Assembly (NCBI RefSeq): GCF_002979865.1
Contig: NZ_PCPZ01000001.1
Span: 930,001 to 994,000, forward strand
Origin: Arthrobacter sp. MYb214
Lineage (GTDB): Bacteria; Actinomycetota; Actinomycetes; Actinomycetales; Micrococcaceae
Length of the DNA: 64,000 nt
Direction: 5' to 3'
Both the position numbers and the translations under genes were made by a program. The notes beneath the pieces are model-generated. The model worked only from the letters and a program-made list of their open reading frames with translations, had not been told where the DNA came from and made no database searches. Below are positions 18,494 to 26,913 of the stretch, one piece after another (position 1 is the first letter of the stretch; each line of letters starts with the position of its first letter).

Positions 18494-19155
18494 TGTTCGG
18501 TCCCGGCCGGGTTGTAGACGACGATAATTCTCGATTCGTTTGCCAGCGCTTGAAGCAGCGGTTCAAGCTGATTCGGTTCCACCAGCAGTTCCAGGTTGGT
18601 GCCTTGGGTTCCCACCAGTCCCCCGCCGCTTTCAACGCGTGCGGCGACTTCGACCATGGAGGAGAGCTTTTCCGGGACTCCGTAGGTGCTGCCGCTGGTT
18701 TCGCGTTTGGCAATCCATACGTCAACAAAGCTACCGGGGGTAATCGACGAAGAAAGGTCTGCCGGAAGATCGACATTGACCGGCCTGCGCGATCCCACTT
18801 CACTGTGCATTATCGAGGTGACTGGAATCAGCTGCCCTTCGCTGATAAAGGTGTTCGCTCGGGCGTCCTGGCCGAGCTGCGCATCTGTGTGCAGGTAGTT
18901 CTCGAGAGTTTCGCCAAGCTGGACTTCTTGAGTTTTCATGTTCTCGCTGGTCAGCTTTTCTCCGAGGGTGATATTGGTGCTGGCGACATACACCGTGGAC
19001 GTCTGATGCAATTCGCCGACCAGGTACACGGTTCCCGCGACCGAAGCGACTACGAGCACCGCGCCGAGAGCCAGGCGTGGGTCCTTCCAACTAGGCCGTC
19101 GCACACGCGAGGCCGAGGTTGTCCGCGCGTCCTGGGCGATCTGTTCTGTGATCAA
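18490..19155 (-). CDS. SAF-domain membrane-anchored protein (CpaB/RcpC-like)
   Basis: A 221-residue protein with one transmembrane segment at about 27-46 and a SAF domain starting VYVASTNITLGEKLTSENM (about 55-75). A second beta-rich domain contains VDLPADLSSSITPGSFVDVWIA, which resembles the RcpC/CpaB C-terminal region. CpaB proteins are periplasmic parts of Tad pilus systems. TTG 19155 is used, with GGAAGG about eight bases upstream. Translational coupling to the CpaE-like ATPase suggests a two-protein module; its partner machinery is not here. Confidence 0.75.
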   Translation of the reverse strand: MITEQIAQDARTTSASRVRRPSWKDPRLALGAVLVVASVAGTVYLVGELHQTSTVYVASTNITLGEKLTSENMKTQEVQLGETLENYLHTDAQLGQDARANTFISEGQLIPVTSIMHSEVGSRRPVNVDLPADLSSSITPGSFVDVWIAKRETSGSTYGVPEKLSSMVEVAARVESGGGLVGTQGTNLELLVEPNQLEPLLQALANESRIIVVYNPAGTEQ

Positions 19156-19245
19156 GGCTTTGACCTTCCGCCAGCATAGGTGCTTATGGATGGTGAGCCT
19201 ACGACAACTTGGTCCTGCTGGAAAGACCTTGCGTGCACTTGTGGA

Positions 19246-19806
19246 TCACGAAAGAGTGATCGCTTCGACCCATCCGATAGCATCCAGTGGAATCAGCAGT
19301 TGCGTTGAGGCCTGCTGGGCTCTGGCGAATTCATCGCGAGGATGCACCAGAATAATCAAAAAATCCTTGGCTACCTGAGTCAGAGTTCCTTCAGCCATGG
19401 AGCTGCCCGCACGGCCAAAAACATGGCATCGTGCGCGGTCCCGGAGCAATCCCCGCAGAACCGAGGAAAACTTCACCGAGCGGCCCGGCGCCCGCCGTTC
19501 CACCGCAGGTGCGCGCCTCGGCGGAAGGGCAAAGGATTCAATCGCTCCACTGCGGATCACCCATTGGGCCTGCTCTGTTTCCAGGCAGATGTAATCGGTC
19601 GCGCAAGGGCCGAGCTTCGCGCGGAGTTCGCTTCCCCCGGCCAGCCGGAGGCTCAATTCGTGTCCGTAGAACCGCATCAGAGTAGGCAGCAGTTCGGCAG
19701 TTGCCCGTTCAACCCTGATGTTTTCGGCAATTTCTTCACGCAGCTGCGCCCGGCTCTGTTCTGCTAGCTGAGCCTCCAAGTCGTCGAAGAGTGAATCCCA
19801 CCGCAT
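19246..19806 (-). CDS. Conserved hypothetical protein with two Sm-like beta-barrel repeats
   Basis: A 186-residue protein I do not recognise by name. An N-terminal helical segment (RWDSLFDDLEAQLAEQSRAQ) is followed by two stretches that resemble each other. One runs from LSLRLAGGSELRAKLGP through ATDYICLE to VIRSGAIESF; the other from HVFGRAGSSMAEGTL through AKDFLIILV to LIPLDAIGWVEAI. Both follow the 'G...G.l...DfI.l...i....I..v' pattern of Sm/LSm folds. ATG 19806 is chosen over the upstream extension to 19884, which would overlap the ACATCAAA repeats. It is divergent from the LysM membrane gene. Function unknown. Confidence 0.7.
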   Translation of the reverse strand: MRWDSLFDDLEAQLAEQSRAQLREEIAENIRVERATAELLPTLMRFYGHELSLRLAGGSELRAKLGPCATDYICLETEQAQWVIRSGAIESFALPPRRAPAVERRAPGRSVKFSSVLRGLLRDRARCHVFGRAGSSMAEGTLTQVAKDFLIILVHPRDEFARAQQASTQLLIPLDAIGWVEAITLS

Positions 19807-19877
19807 GCGCCCACTGTACGAGAATAAACATTTTTGCGTAACCCTATTCACAAAACGATCTCTAAGTGTCACTATGA

Positions 19878-19905
19878 ACATCAAACAACATCAAATGACA
19901 TCAAA
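19878..19905. promoter_or_regulatory. Three exact direct repeats of ACATCAAA with 10-bp period
   Basis: ACATCAAA occurs at 19878-19885, 19888-19895 and 19898-19905, with a degenerate fourth copy near 19908. They lie between two divergent genes, immediately before the ribosome site of the LysM gene. Head-to-tail sites one helical turn apart suit a regulator that binds as a chain, such as BldC/MerR-like proteins. The identity of the regulator is not known. Confidence 0.55.
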
Positions 19906-19928
19906 ATTCATTCAAGGAAGTGATTCGG

Positions 19929-20651
19929 GTGTCTCGCCAACGGCAAATATTCGTGCTGCTGCTCTTTTCGGCAGCGTCATTGGTCATTATCTATGTGGGA
20001 ATCCAGTGGATATCTGATTACTTCCGGTCCCCAGTCGATGGGCTCGCCACAGCGGACCACATAAGGCTTCTCGTCAGCCTTTCGTTCCTGGCGTTACTTA
20101 CGCTGTACTTGCTGCGCGTGGCCTTGGCCCAGATGATCCGCTGGGCGTTCACCCACCGCAAGCCGAAGCTAGCGCGGTTCTTCGAACGAATCGCCCCCGC
20201 ACTGAGCAGAAGAATTCTAGGCTCAATGCTTGGAACCTCGATTGCCCTCTCTTCAGTCGCTGCAGCCTACGCGGGTGAACCACTGGCAGTTTCCCTGGCA
20301 CAGGTCCCGGCGGAAAACGCCAGCCAAGAACTAGCCAGCTATGCAGGCCCGCAGCAAAACTCCGTACCGAGCCCGCAATGGTTCCCCGAATCCATGAGCG
20401 TTCCCCTGAGCCCACTGGTATCCCCCGGGGCCAGGAATCCAGGCCAACGTTCGGTGCAACGCACAGAAGTTGTCGTCGCTGAAGGGCAGAATCTGTGGAC
20501 CATAGCGGCAGAACATCTAGGTGCCCAGGCCACCGTGGAAGAAATTTCTGCCTATTGGCCAAAGATCTATCAACGCAACAAGAAGTCCATCGGCACCGAC
20601 CCGGACCTGCTGCGAGTTGGAACGGTACTTGAACTACCGCCAGCCGGCTAA
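19929..20651 (+). CDS. Membrane protein with C-terminal LysM domain
   Basis: A 240-residue protein with two transmembrane helices at about 6-27 and 43-65. A further hydrophobic segment at about 95-115 could be a third membrane helix. A Pro/Ser-rich linker and a C-terminal LysM-like domain (VVVAEGQNLWTIAAEHLG ... RVGTVLELPP) follow. GTG 19929 has AAGGAAG eight bases upstream and is preferred to GTG 19920. It probably anchors the LysM domain outside the membrane, towards peptidoglycan. The Rv3235-like gene follows 40 bases later on the same strand. The three-repeat operator lies directly upstream. Confidence 0.75.
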   Translation: MSRQRQIFVLLLFSAASLVIIYVGIQWISDYFRSPVDGLATADHIRLLVSLSFLALLTLYLLRVALAQMIRWAFTHRKPKLARFFERIAPALSRRILGSMLGTSIALSSVAAAYAGEPLAVSLAQVPAENASQELASYAGPQQNSVPSPQWFPESMSVPLSPLVSPGARNPGQRSVQRTEVVVAEGQNLWTIAAEHLGAQATVEEISAYWPKIYQRNKKSIGTDPDLLRVGTVLELPPAG

Positions 20652-20691
20652 GCGCATTCAAGAACTTCCCCACGCCCAACTAGGAGTCATC

Positions 20692-21216
20692 ATGAGCACC
20701 ATCGCCATCAGCCCCCGTAGCGCCAACACCGGCTACTATCAACCGGACATCTACGCAGCCAACCTCCCAGACCCGAACCCGGCTGGCGCCACCTCGGCCG
20801 CCGAGCCTTGCCAGGCTCCGGCTCACCTGCGTCGGGCAATGGACAATATCTTCCATCGCTCTGCTGTCTACCGCAGCGAGCACCGGGCCATCGTTGAGAT
20901 TTCGCATGCAGTAGCCCGCGCGGTCTTCGAAATCGTGGCTGGGTACCGCACCGTGAATCAGCTGGCATTCGTGATGGAGCCCTCTTGCATTGCCAAGCTC
21001 CGGCGCCGGGCCCTCCTGGAGACCCAGTGCTACACGCTCGAGCCGCTGCCGGGCACGGCACACGGGCAGATCATCTCATTGCACCTGGACCGGTGCATAT
21101 CAGGTTCTTGGGAATGCACCGTCATCTTGGGCTTTAAATACCGCGTCCGTGCCGTGGCTCTGAAAATTGAGCCCTGGCACGGACGGTGGCAGGTGACCGA
21201 TGTGGAGCTAATCTAG
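20692..21216 (+). CDS. Rv3235 family protein
   Basis: A 174-residue protein with a variable, Ala/Pro-rich N-terminus and a conserved C-terminal half ending [22 protein letters not shown]. This matches the small Rv3235-type proteins encoded near secA in many actinobacteria. Their function is unknown. ATG 20692 has TAGGAG seven bases upstream; a longer open frame back to 20521 has no such support and overlaps the LysM gene. Its TAG stop shares CTAG with the stop of the converging secA gene. Confidence 0.75.
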   Translation: MSTIAISPRSANTGYYQPDIYAANLPDPNPAGATSAAEPCQAPAHLRRAMDNIFHRSAVYRSEHRAIVEISHAVARAVFEIVAGYRTVNQLAFVMEPSCIAKLRRRALLETQCYTLEPLPGTAHGQIISLHLDRCISGSWECTVILGFKYRVRAVALKIEPWHGRWQVTDVELI

Positions 21217-23861
21217 CTGCGCTTGGCCTTCTTGTTCTTCTTCTTGCTCGACGTTGCCTGGGCGCGAGTGGTGCTGGCTTCGCCATCTTCATCCGGGCCG
21301 GTGAACTGCAGGTTCTTCGGCTTCGCCGATTCGTCAACCACTGGCGCGGCAGCTGCTTCAGCTCCGGTGGGGATCTCCAAGTTGAAGAGGGTTCCGATGC
21401 TTTCCTCGCGGATGCCTTCCATCATGGTCTGGAACATGGTGTAGCCTTCACGCTGATATTCCACCAGCGGGTCGCGCTGGGCCATGGCACGCAGTCCGAT
21501 TCCTTCCTTGAGGTAATCCATCTCGTACAGGTGCTCCTGCCACTTGCGACCGATGGTCGAGAGCACTACACGGCGCTCCAGATCGCGCATGGTGGAAGAA
21601 CCAACAAGCTTTTCCCGCTCTTCGTACTGGTACTGGGCATCCGAGAGGATTTCGCGTTCCAGGAACTGCGCGGAGAGGTGCCCCACTCCGCCGGCCTCTT
21701 CGAGAACTTCATCGATGGTGATGCCGATCGGGTACAGCTGCTTGAGGTTGGTCCACAACGACTTGAGCTCCCAATCGTCCGGGTCGCCGACCTGGGTCGC
21801 TTCCAGGACCATTGCCTTGACGACATCTTCCAGGAAGTGGCCGACCTTTTCTTCGAGGTCGTCGCCTTCCAGGATGGAACGGCGGTCAGCGTAGATCGCT
21901 TCACGCTGGCGGTTCATCACGTCATCGTATTTCAGCACATTCTTGCGCTGCTCGGCGTTGACGCCTTCCACCTGTGCCTGGGCGGACTCAATGGCGCGCG
22001 AAACCATCTTGGATTCCAGCGCCACGTCATCTGGCATCGACGGGTTGTTCATGATGCGCTCGGCCATCCCGGAGTTGAACCGGCGCATCAGGTCATCGGT
22101 CATCGACAGGTAGAAACGCGATTCGCCCGGGTCGCCCTGGCGGCCGGAGCGACCACGCAGCTGGTTATCGATGCGACGTGATTCGTGCCGTTCGGTGCCC
22201 AGCACGTACAGGCCGCCGAGCGCCGCAACTTCCTTCGATTCGTTGGCGACGGTTTCCTTCGCCTTGTCAAAGACTTCGTCCCAGACCGTGTTGTACTCTT
22301 CCGGGTTGTTCTCCGCATCCAGGCCACGGCGCTCCATCTCGGCCACGGCCAGGAACTCAGCGTTGCCGCCGAGCATGATGTCGGTACCGCGGCCGGCCAT
22401 GTTGGTAGAAACGGTCACCGCGTTCTTGCGGCCGGCCATCGCGACCACGGCAGCTTCGCGAGCGTGCTGCTTGGCGTTGAGCACCTCGTGGCGGATGCCC
22501 TTCTTGGAGAGCAGCCGGGAGAGGTATTCGCTCTTTTCCACGCTGGTGGTGCCCACCAGGATCGGCTGTCCCGTCGCATGGCGCTCGGCAATGTCCTCAA
22601 CCACAGCATTGAACTTGGCGACTTCATTCTTGTAGATGTAGTCCGACTGGTCCATGCGGATTGCTGGCTTATTGGTGGGAATCTCCACCACGCCCAGCTT
22701 GTAGGTACCCATGAATTCCGCGGCCTCGGTCTGCGCCGTACCGGTCATGCCCGAGATCTTGGCGTACATGCGGAAGTAGTTCTGCAAGGTCACGGTGGCC
22801 AGAGTCTGGTTCTCGGCCTTGATCTCAACGTTTTCCTTGGCCTCGATGGCCTGGTGCATGCCCTCGGAGTAGCGGCGGCCAGCCAGTGCACGGCCGGTAT
22901 GCTCGTCAACGATCATGACTTCGCCGTTGACAACGACGTAGTCCTTGTCCTTCTTGAACAGTTCCTTGGCCTTAATGGCGCTGTTCAGGAAGCCGATCAG
23001 CGGGGTGTTGTTCGCTTCGTAGAGGTTATCGATGCCCAGGTAGTCCTCGACCTTTTCGATGCCCGACTCCAGCACGCCGATGGTGCGCTTCTTTTCGTCG
23101 ACCTCGTAATCGTCTTCACGCTTCAGTCGCGAGACGATCTTGGAGAATTCGGTGTACCAGCGGTTCACATCTCCCGAAGCCTGTCCGGAAATGATCAGCG
23201 GGGTACGCGCCTCATCGATCAGGATCGAGTCGACCTCATCGACGATGACGAAGTTGTGTCCGCGCTGGACCAGCTCGTCCTTGCTCCACGCCATGTTGTC
23301 GCGCAGGTAGTCGAATCCGAACTCGTTGTTCGTGCCGTAGGTGATATCGGCTTCATACTGCTTGCGCCGCTCGGCAGGCTTCTGGCTGGAGAGAATGCAG
23401 CCGCAGGTCAGACCGAGGAAGCGGAAGACGCGACCCATCAGATCCGACTGGTACTGGGCGAGGAAGTCGTTGGTTGTCACCACGTGCACGCCGTCACCGG
23501 TCAACGCGTTCAGGTAAGCCGGTGCGGTAGCGACCAGGGTCTTGCCTTCACCGGTACGCATTTCAGCGATGTTTCCCAGATGCAGGGCAGCACCGCCCAT
23601 GAGCTGGACATCGAAGTGGCGCATGCCAAGGACCCGGTCCGAGGCTTCGCGGACCACCGCAAAAGCTTCTGGGAGCAAGTCATCCAACGTCTCACCGTTA
23701 GCCAAACGTTCGCGGAACTTGTCGGTTTCACCCTTGAGCTCTTCGTCCGAAAGTTCGCGAATTTCGACTTCCAACGTATTGATCGTGTCGGCGTACTTAC
23801 GAAGAGTCTTCAGAATCTTCTTGTCGCCGGTACGCAAAATACGTTCTAGCAATGATGCCAC
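21213..23861 (-). CDS. secA: Preprotein translocase ATPase SecA
   Basis: SecA drives export of unfolded preproteins through SecYEG. The 882 residues show the N-terminal helicase domain with Walker A GEGKT (104-108), the DEAD-box-type [17 protein letters not shown], the preprotein cross-linking domain, and motif [16 protein letters not shown] of the second motor domain. The C-terminus ends in a Lys-rich [11 protein letters not shown] tail and lacks the cysteine-rich zinc motif, as usual in actinobacterial SecA1. GTG 23861 has GGGAG seven bases upstream. Confidence 0.95.
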   Translation of the reverse strand: MASLLERILRTGDKKILKTLRKYADTINTLEVEIRELSDEELKGETDKFRERLANGETLDDLLPEAFAVVREASDRVLGMRHFDVQLMGGAALHLGNIAEMRTGEGKTLVATAPAYLNALTGDGVHVVTTNDFLAQYQSDLMGRVFRFLGLTCGCILSSQKPAERRKQYEADITYGTNNEFGFDYLRDNMAWSKDELVQRGHNFVIVDEVDSILIDEARTPLIISGQASGDVNRWYTEFSKIVSRLKREDDYEVDEKKRTIGVLESGIEKVEDYLGIDNLYEANNTPLIGFLNSAIKAKELFKKDKDYVVVNGEVMIVDEHTGRALAGRRYSEGMHQAIEAKENVEIKAENQTLATVTLQNYFRMYAKISGMTGTAQTEAAEFMGTYKLGVVEIPTNKPAIRMDQSDYIYKNEVAKFNAVVEDIAERHATGQPILVGTTSVEKSEYLSRLLSKKGIRHEVLNAKQHAREAAVVAMAGRKNAVTVSTNMAGRGTDIMLGGNAEFLAVAEMERRGLDAENNPEEYNTVWDEVFDKAKETVANESKEVAALGGLYVLGTERHESRRIDNQLRGRSGRQGDPGESRFYLSMTDDLMRRFNSGMAERIMNNPSMPDDVALESKMVSRAIESAQAQVEGVNAEQRKNVLKYDDVMNRQREAIYADRRSILEGDDLEEKVGHFLEDVVKAMVLEATQVGDPDDWELKSLWTNLKQLYPIGITIDEVLEEAGGVGHLSAQFLEREILSDAQYQYEEREKLVGSSTMRDLERRVVLSTIGRKWQEHLYEMDYLKEGIGLRAMAQRDPLVEYQREGYTMFQTMMEGIREESIGTLFNLEIPTGAEAAAAPVVDESAKPKNLQFTGPDEDGEASTTRAQATSSKKKNKKAKRS

Positions 23862-23994
23862 GTGGTAGCTCCCAATATCTCAAGCACAGTAATTTCTGGC
23901 GTCTTCAGTCTACGTGAGGAAAACAGCACATCTGGCTATTTCAATCCCATTTGCGCTGTTCTTATAGCGAACAGCGATTTGATCAACAGGCCCT

Positions 23995-25167
23995 TCACAG
24001 CCCGATTTCCACTCGTTCAAGTTCCAGCCAGCGCGCCATGCGATCCAGCTCGGCTCGCAATCCAGCCTCGACACTGGCGTCGACACCCTGCTCGTAATGC
24101 ACCTGCTTTGCGTGCAGCACCGACCTGGCCCGGTCAGCTTTCAGATCCACTCGGCCCACGAACTCTTCGCCGAAAAGCATCGGGAAAACGTAGTAGCCGT
24201 AGCGGCGCTGATTTTCCGGCACGTAGATTTCGATGCGGTATTCGAACCCGAAGAACTTCTCCAGCCGGCGGCGATTGAAAACCATCGAATCAAAAGGTGA
24301 CAGCAAACGCAGGTCAGGATCGATCCTGCGCGGAATCTCGGTGCCGGCCTGCAAATAGCAAGGCTCGGCAATGCCGGCAACCTGTACTTCTTCGATGAGA
24401 CCAGCACGTGCCTGCTGGGCGAGCTCTTCTTTCGCCGCGCGCACCAGAAGACGGAAATACTCTGCGACGCAGTGAGCGGTGGCGATGCCAAGGGCATCCA
24501 TGGCCCGGACAACCAGCCGGGCGAGGGCCTCGTGCCGCTGCGCCGCATCGAGTTCCTGTTGCGTGCCCACCACATCCGCGGCTAGTGCGTAACGGCGTTC
24601 AAACTGGGAGTTGCGTCCCAGCGTCAAGATCTTGGCTTGGGCGAAAAGCGACTCGGTGACGAACTTGGTGTCATTCCAATTCCACCCCCAATGCTTTTTC
24701 TCCCCGACCGGGGCGACGTCCAAAGCCTGGCTGATTTGCCGGGCGCTGGAGCCTGGATTATTGGACAGGTATTCAAGGACGCGATCCGAGAGGTCATGCT
24801 GTTCGGCGGAGAACCCATCTGATTTATCGATCCAGGTTCGGCGCTGCCATACCCGCAGGTCTTGAATGAGTTCGGAGCTGACCACCGAGGCCTCATGGGC
24901 CCAATATTCGGTGATAGGGCTGAGCGGTTTGGCCAGAAGCTGGTCCAGCACCTTGGTGTCATAGGCGCCGAGCCGGGCGAACATCGGCATGTAATGGGCC
25001 CTGCGAACGACGTTCACCGAGTCAATCTGCAATTGCGCGATACTGCCGATAGCGCTGACGATTCTCCGCGCGGTGACGGGTTGTTCTTTCCTGCCCTTGG
25101 ACAGGCCTTGGGCGGCCAACGCGATTCTTCGTGCCTGCTTGAGGCTGAGAATGCGTTGGCCGCCCAC
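23995..25167 (-). CDS. YcaQ/AlkX-like winged-helix DNA glycosylase (HTH_42)
   Basis: A 390-residue member of the winged-helix family that includes the glycosylases AlkZ and YcaQ (AlkX), which unhook interstrand DNA crosslinks. The N-terminal helix region contains IAQLQIDSVNVVRRAHYMPMFARLG; within it the Q-I-D triplet matches the Q-phi-D catalytic motif of YcaQ/AlkX rather than Q-phi-Q of AlkZ. Further family blocks such as EYWAHEASVV and LLSPFDSMVFNRRRLE are present. GTG 25167 is the best start in sight, with no strong ribosome site. It sits between hpf and secA. Confidence 0.8.
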   Translation of the reverse strand: MGGQRILSLKQARRIALAAQGLSKGRKEQPVTARRIVSAIGSIAQLQIDSVNVVRRAHYMPMFARLGAYDTKVLDQLLAKPLSPITEYWAHEASVVSSELIQDLRVWQRRTWIDKSDGFSAEQHDLSDRVLEYLSNNPGSSARQISQALDVAPVGEKKHWGWNWNDTKFVTESLFAQAKILTLGRNSQFERRYALAADVVGTQQELDAAQRHEALARLVVRAMDALGIATAHCVAEYFRLLVRAAKEELAQQARAGLIEEVQVAGIAEPCYLQAGTEIPRRIDPDLRLLSPFDSMVFNRRRLEKFFGFEYRIEIYVPENQRRYGYYVFPMLFGEEFVGRVDLKADRARSVLHAKQVHYEQGVDASVEAGLRAELDRMARWLELERVEIGL

Positions 25168-25187
25168 GCTAGTTGTGGTTCCGATGA

Positions 25188-25886
25188 CTAGCCTTCTGTT
25201 GCCAAGGCTTTGTCACGGTAGCCGCGAGTTTCCCTGGTGGCTTCTTCATTGGAGTTCAGTGATGGATCCAAGGAGATGACACCGTACTGGTACTGGGTGC
25301 GGCCATAGACCACGGCGTGCTCGCCGGTGGCTTCATCGATGAAGAGGTAGAACGGATGGCCGACCAGTTCCATGCGGTCCACTGCGTCATCAACGCTCAT
25401 CACTTCTGCAGGGAAGGACTTGCGGCGGATGACCACTGGCGAGTACTCGGCGTTGGCCTCGACTTCGGCAGCTTCCGCGGCTTTCTGGGCTTCGATGGTT
25501 TCTTCAACCAACGACTTGCCGCTCGATGCGGTAGGCAGGCCGCCAGTTGCCTGGTGGACAGCCAGCGGGGTGTGGTTGCCGCGATGCACCTTGCGCTTGT
25601 CGCGGGCCTTGCGCAGGCGTTCAAGCAGTTTTGCGAACGCGATGTCGAAAGCCGCGAACTTGTCAGCGCCGCGAGCCTCGGCTCGAATTGCTGGGCCACG
25701 GCCAACAACGGTCAATTCAACGGACAGTGCAGTGCTCTGATCACGAGCGTGTGCTTCTTTGAGGACCTTGACGTCGATGCGCTGTATTTTGGTGGCCAGC
25801 TGGTCAACCTTGGTGATTTTCTCGTCAACATACTCACGGAAACGATCCGAAATGGTGATGTTGCGTCCGCTGTAGTTCAGCTCCAT
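25188..25886 (-). CDS. hpf: Long-form ribosome hibernation promoting factor
   Basis: HPF dimerises 70S ribosomes into inactive 100S particles in stationary phase. The 232 residues carry the N-terminal HPF/RaiA domain (MELNYSGRNITISDRFREYV onward, to about residue 100) and the C-terminal dimerisation domain with FYLFIDEATGEHAVVYGR. ATG 25886 has GGAGG six bases upstream. The order hpf-comF-lpqB-mtrB-mtrA corresponds to Rv3241c-Rv3246c. An inverted repeat in the leader may affect expression. Confidence 0.93.
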   Translation of the reverse strand: MELNYSGRNITISDRFREYVDEKITKVDQLATKIQRIDVKVLKEAHARDQSTALSVELTVVGRGPAIRAEARGADKFAAFDIAFAKLLERLRKARDKRKVHRGNHTPLAVHQATGGLPTASSGKSLVEETIEAQKAAEAAEVEANAEYSPVVIRRKSFPAEVMSVDDAVDRMELVGHPFYLFIDEATGEHAVVYGRTQYQYGVISLDPSLNSNEEATRETRGYRDKALATEG

Positions 25887-25919
25887 GGTGTCCTCCAATA
25901 GGGAGTCGGGTGACACAAC

Positions 25920-25946
25920 AGTCCGAAAGTTCCATCCTTTCGGACT
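25920..25946 (-). terminator. Perfect inverted repeat between comF and hpf
   Basis: AGTCCGAAAG (25920-25929) pairs with CTTTCGGACT (25937-25946) around a seven-base loop. On the minus strand the stem is followed by GTTGTGT, a weak T-rich tail. It could end comF transcripts or act in the hpf leader, since the hpf ATG is only 34 bases on. Confidence 0.5.
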
Positions 25947-26055
25947 GAAGATGGGCTTTTAGCTGCATCTGTGATGCATCCCATACTTCACCTTATGCCA
26001 CCGTGGCCAAGATTCAAGTATCCGGGCTCACAATTTCCGATCGCGGTAAGCGTAA

Positions 26056-26844
26056 TTACTGTTCAGGTGCATTATTTGGCGGTCTCGTCAAAGCCAGTAC
26101 CACCGCGCTGGTGACGTCATATCCTGCCTCATGGCAGGCCATGGCCGCGTGCCGCAACGTCGAACCGGTGGTTAGGACGTCGTCGACCAGGATGACCGGC
26201 TGGCCATTAGCGCTGGCACGCTCGGCAACGAAATGGGTTCGGCCGCCGCGCCGGTCTGAACCGCTCTTGGTTTTCTGCGCCCCGCCCAAGGCGGAACCGA
26301 GGCGGTAGTGCAGCAGCGTGCGGCACTCTAGATCTGCCGACAGCAGCCCGCGAGCGAAGCCGTGGTCGAGCATCGTCTTCACCGGAGAGTAGCCACGCTG
26401 CGCTGTTGCCTTGAGCGAACTGGGCACCGGCACCACCAGGGTAGGAAGATTCGCGCGCTGCGGGATGCATCCGGCGTTCAGCGCGGCAGCAAGATAAGGG
26501 GCGAAGAGCGAGACGAGGAAGTAGCGCTGCTTGTTCTTGAATGCCAGCAAAGCCCGAGCCAGCTCCTTGCCGTAAGCGCCGCAGGAACTAACGGCAAGCT
26601 GCTGGCCGAGCGCGGGAAGCTCGACATAGAGATGATGCGTGTCCGGCAGGGGCGGCAGGCTCAGTTGGCGTTGGATTTCACTGCGGCATTCGGGGCAAAG
26701 CCGAAAATCTGCCCGGGCGCAGACCGCGCAACAGGCCGGAAGCAGGAAGTTCGCGATTTCCCTGGTGCCGAATCCCAGCCAGCGCATGGGCCTGCTGCGG
26801 GACAGCTCATCGAAGTACCGCAGCCACTCTTCGGGAATTTCCAT
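26056..26844 (-). CDS. ComF family phosphoribosyltransferase-like protein
   Basis: A 262-residue ComF-family protein with an N-terminal zinc-finger-like region (PACCAVCARADFRLCPEC, four paired cysteines at about 35-52) and a C-terminal PRTase-like domain containing the PRPP-loop motif VILVDDVLTTGST near residue 225. Relatives of ComFC take part in DNA uptake; the family is widespread and not proof of competence. ATG 26844 is the start, without a clear ribosome site. It follows lpqB and precedes hpf as in M. tuberculosis. Confidence 0.88.
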   Translation of the reverse strand: MEIPEEWLRYFDELSRSRPMRWLGFGTREIANFLLPACCAVCARADFRLCPECRSEIQRQLSLPPLPDTHHLYVELPALGQQLAVSSCGAYGKELARALLAFKNKQRYFLVSLFAPYLAAALNAGCIPQRANLPTLVVPVPSSLKATAQRGYSPVKTMLDHGFARGLLSADLECRTLLHYRLGSALGGAQKTKSGSDRRGGRTHFVAERASANGQPVILVDDVLTTGSTLRHAAMACHEAGYDVTSAVVLALTRPPNNAPEQ

Positions 26845-26913
26845 ACGGCCAGACTGGCCGATGAACCGCGTCGATCGGTCTGGTCGCCAACGAGCTGTGG
26901 AGCAAGGTCCTGC

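Noticed and set aside
22185-23849. 554-codon plus-strand frame opposite secA
   Set aside because: Antisense shadow of secA; no recognisable domain.
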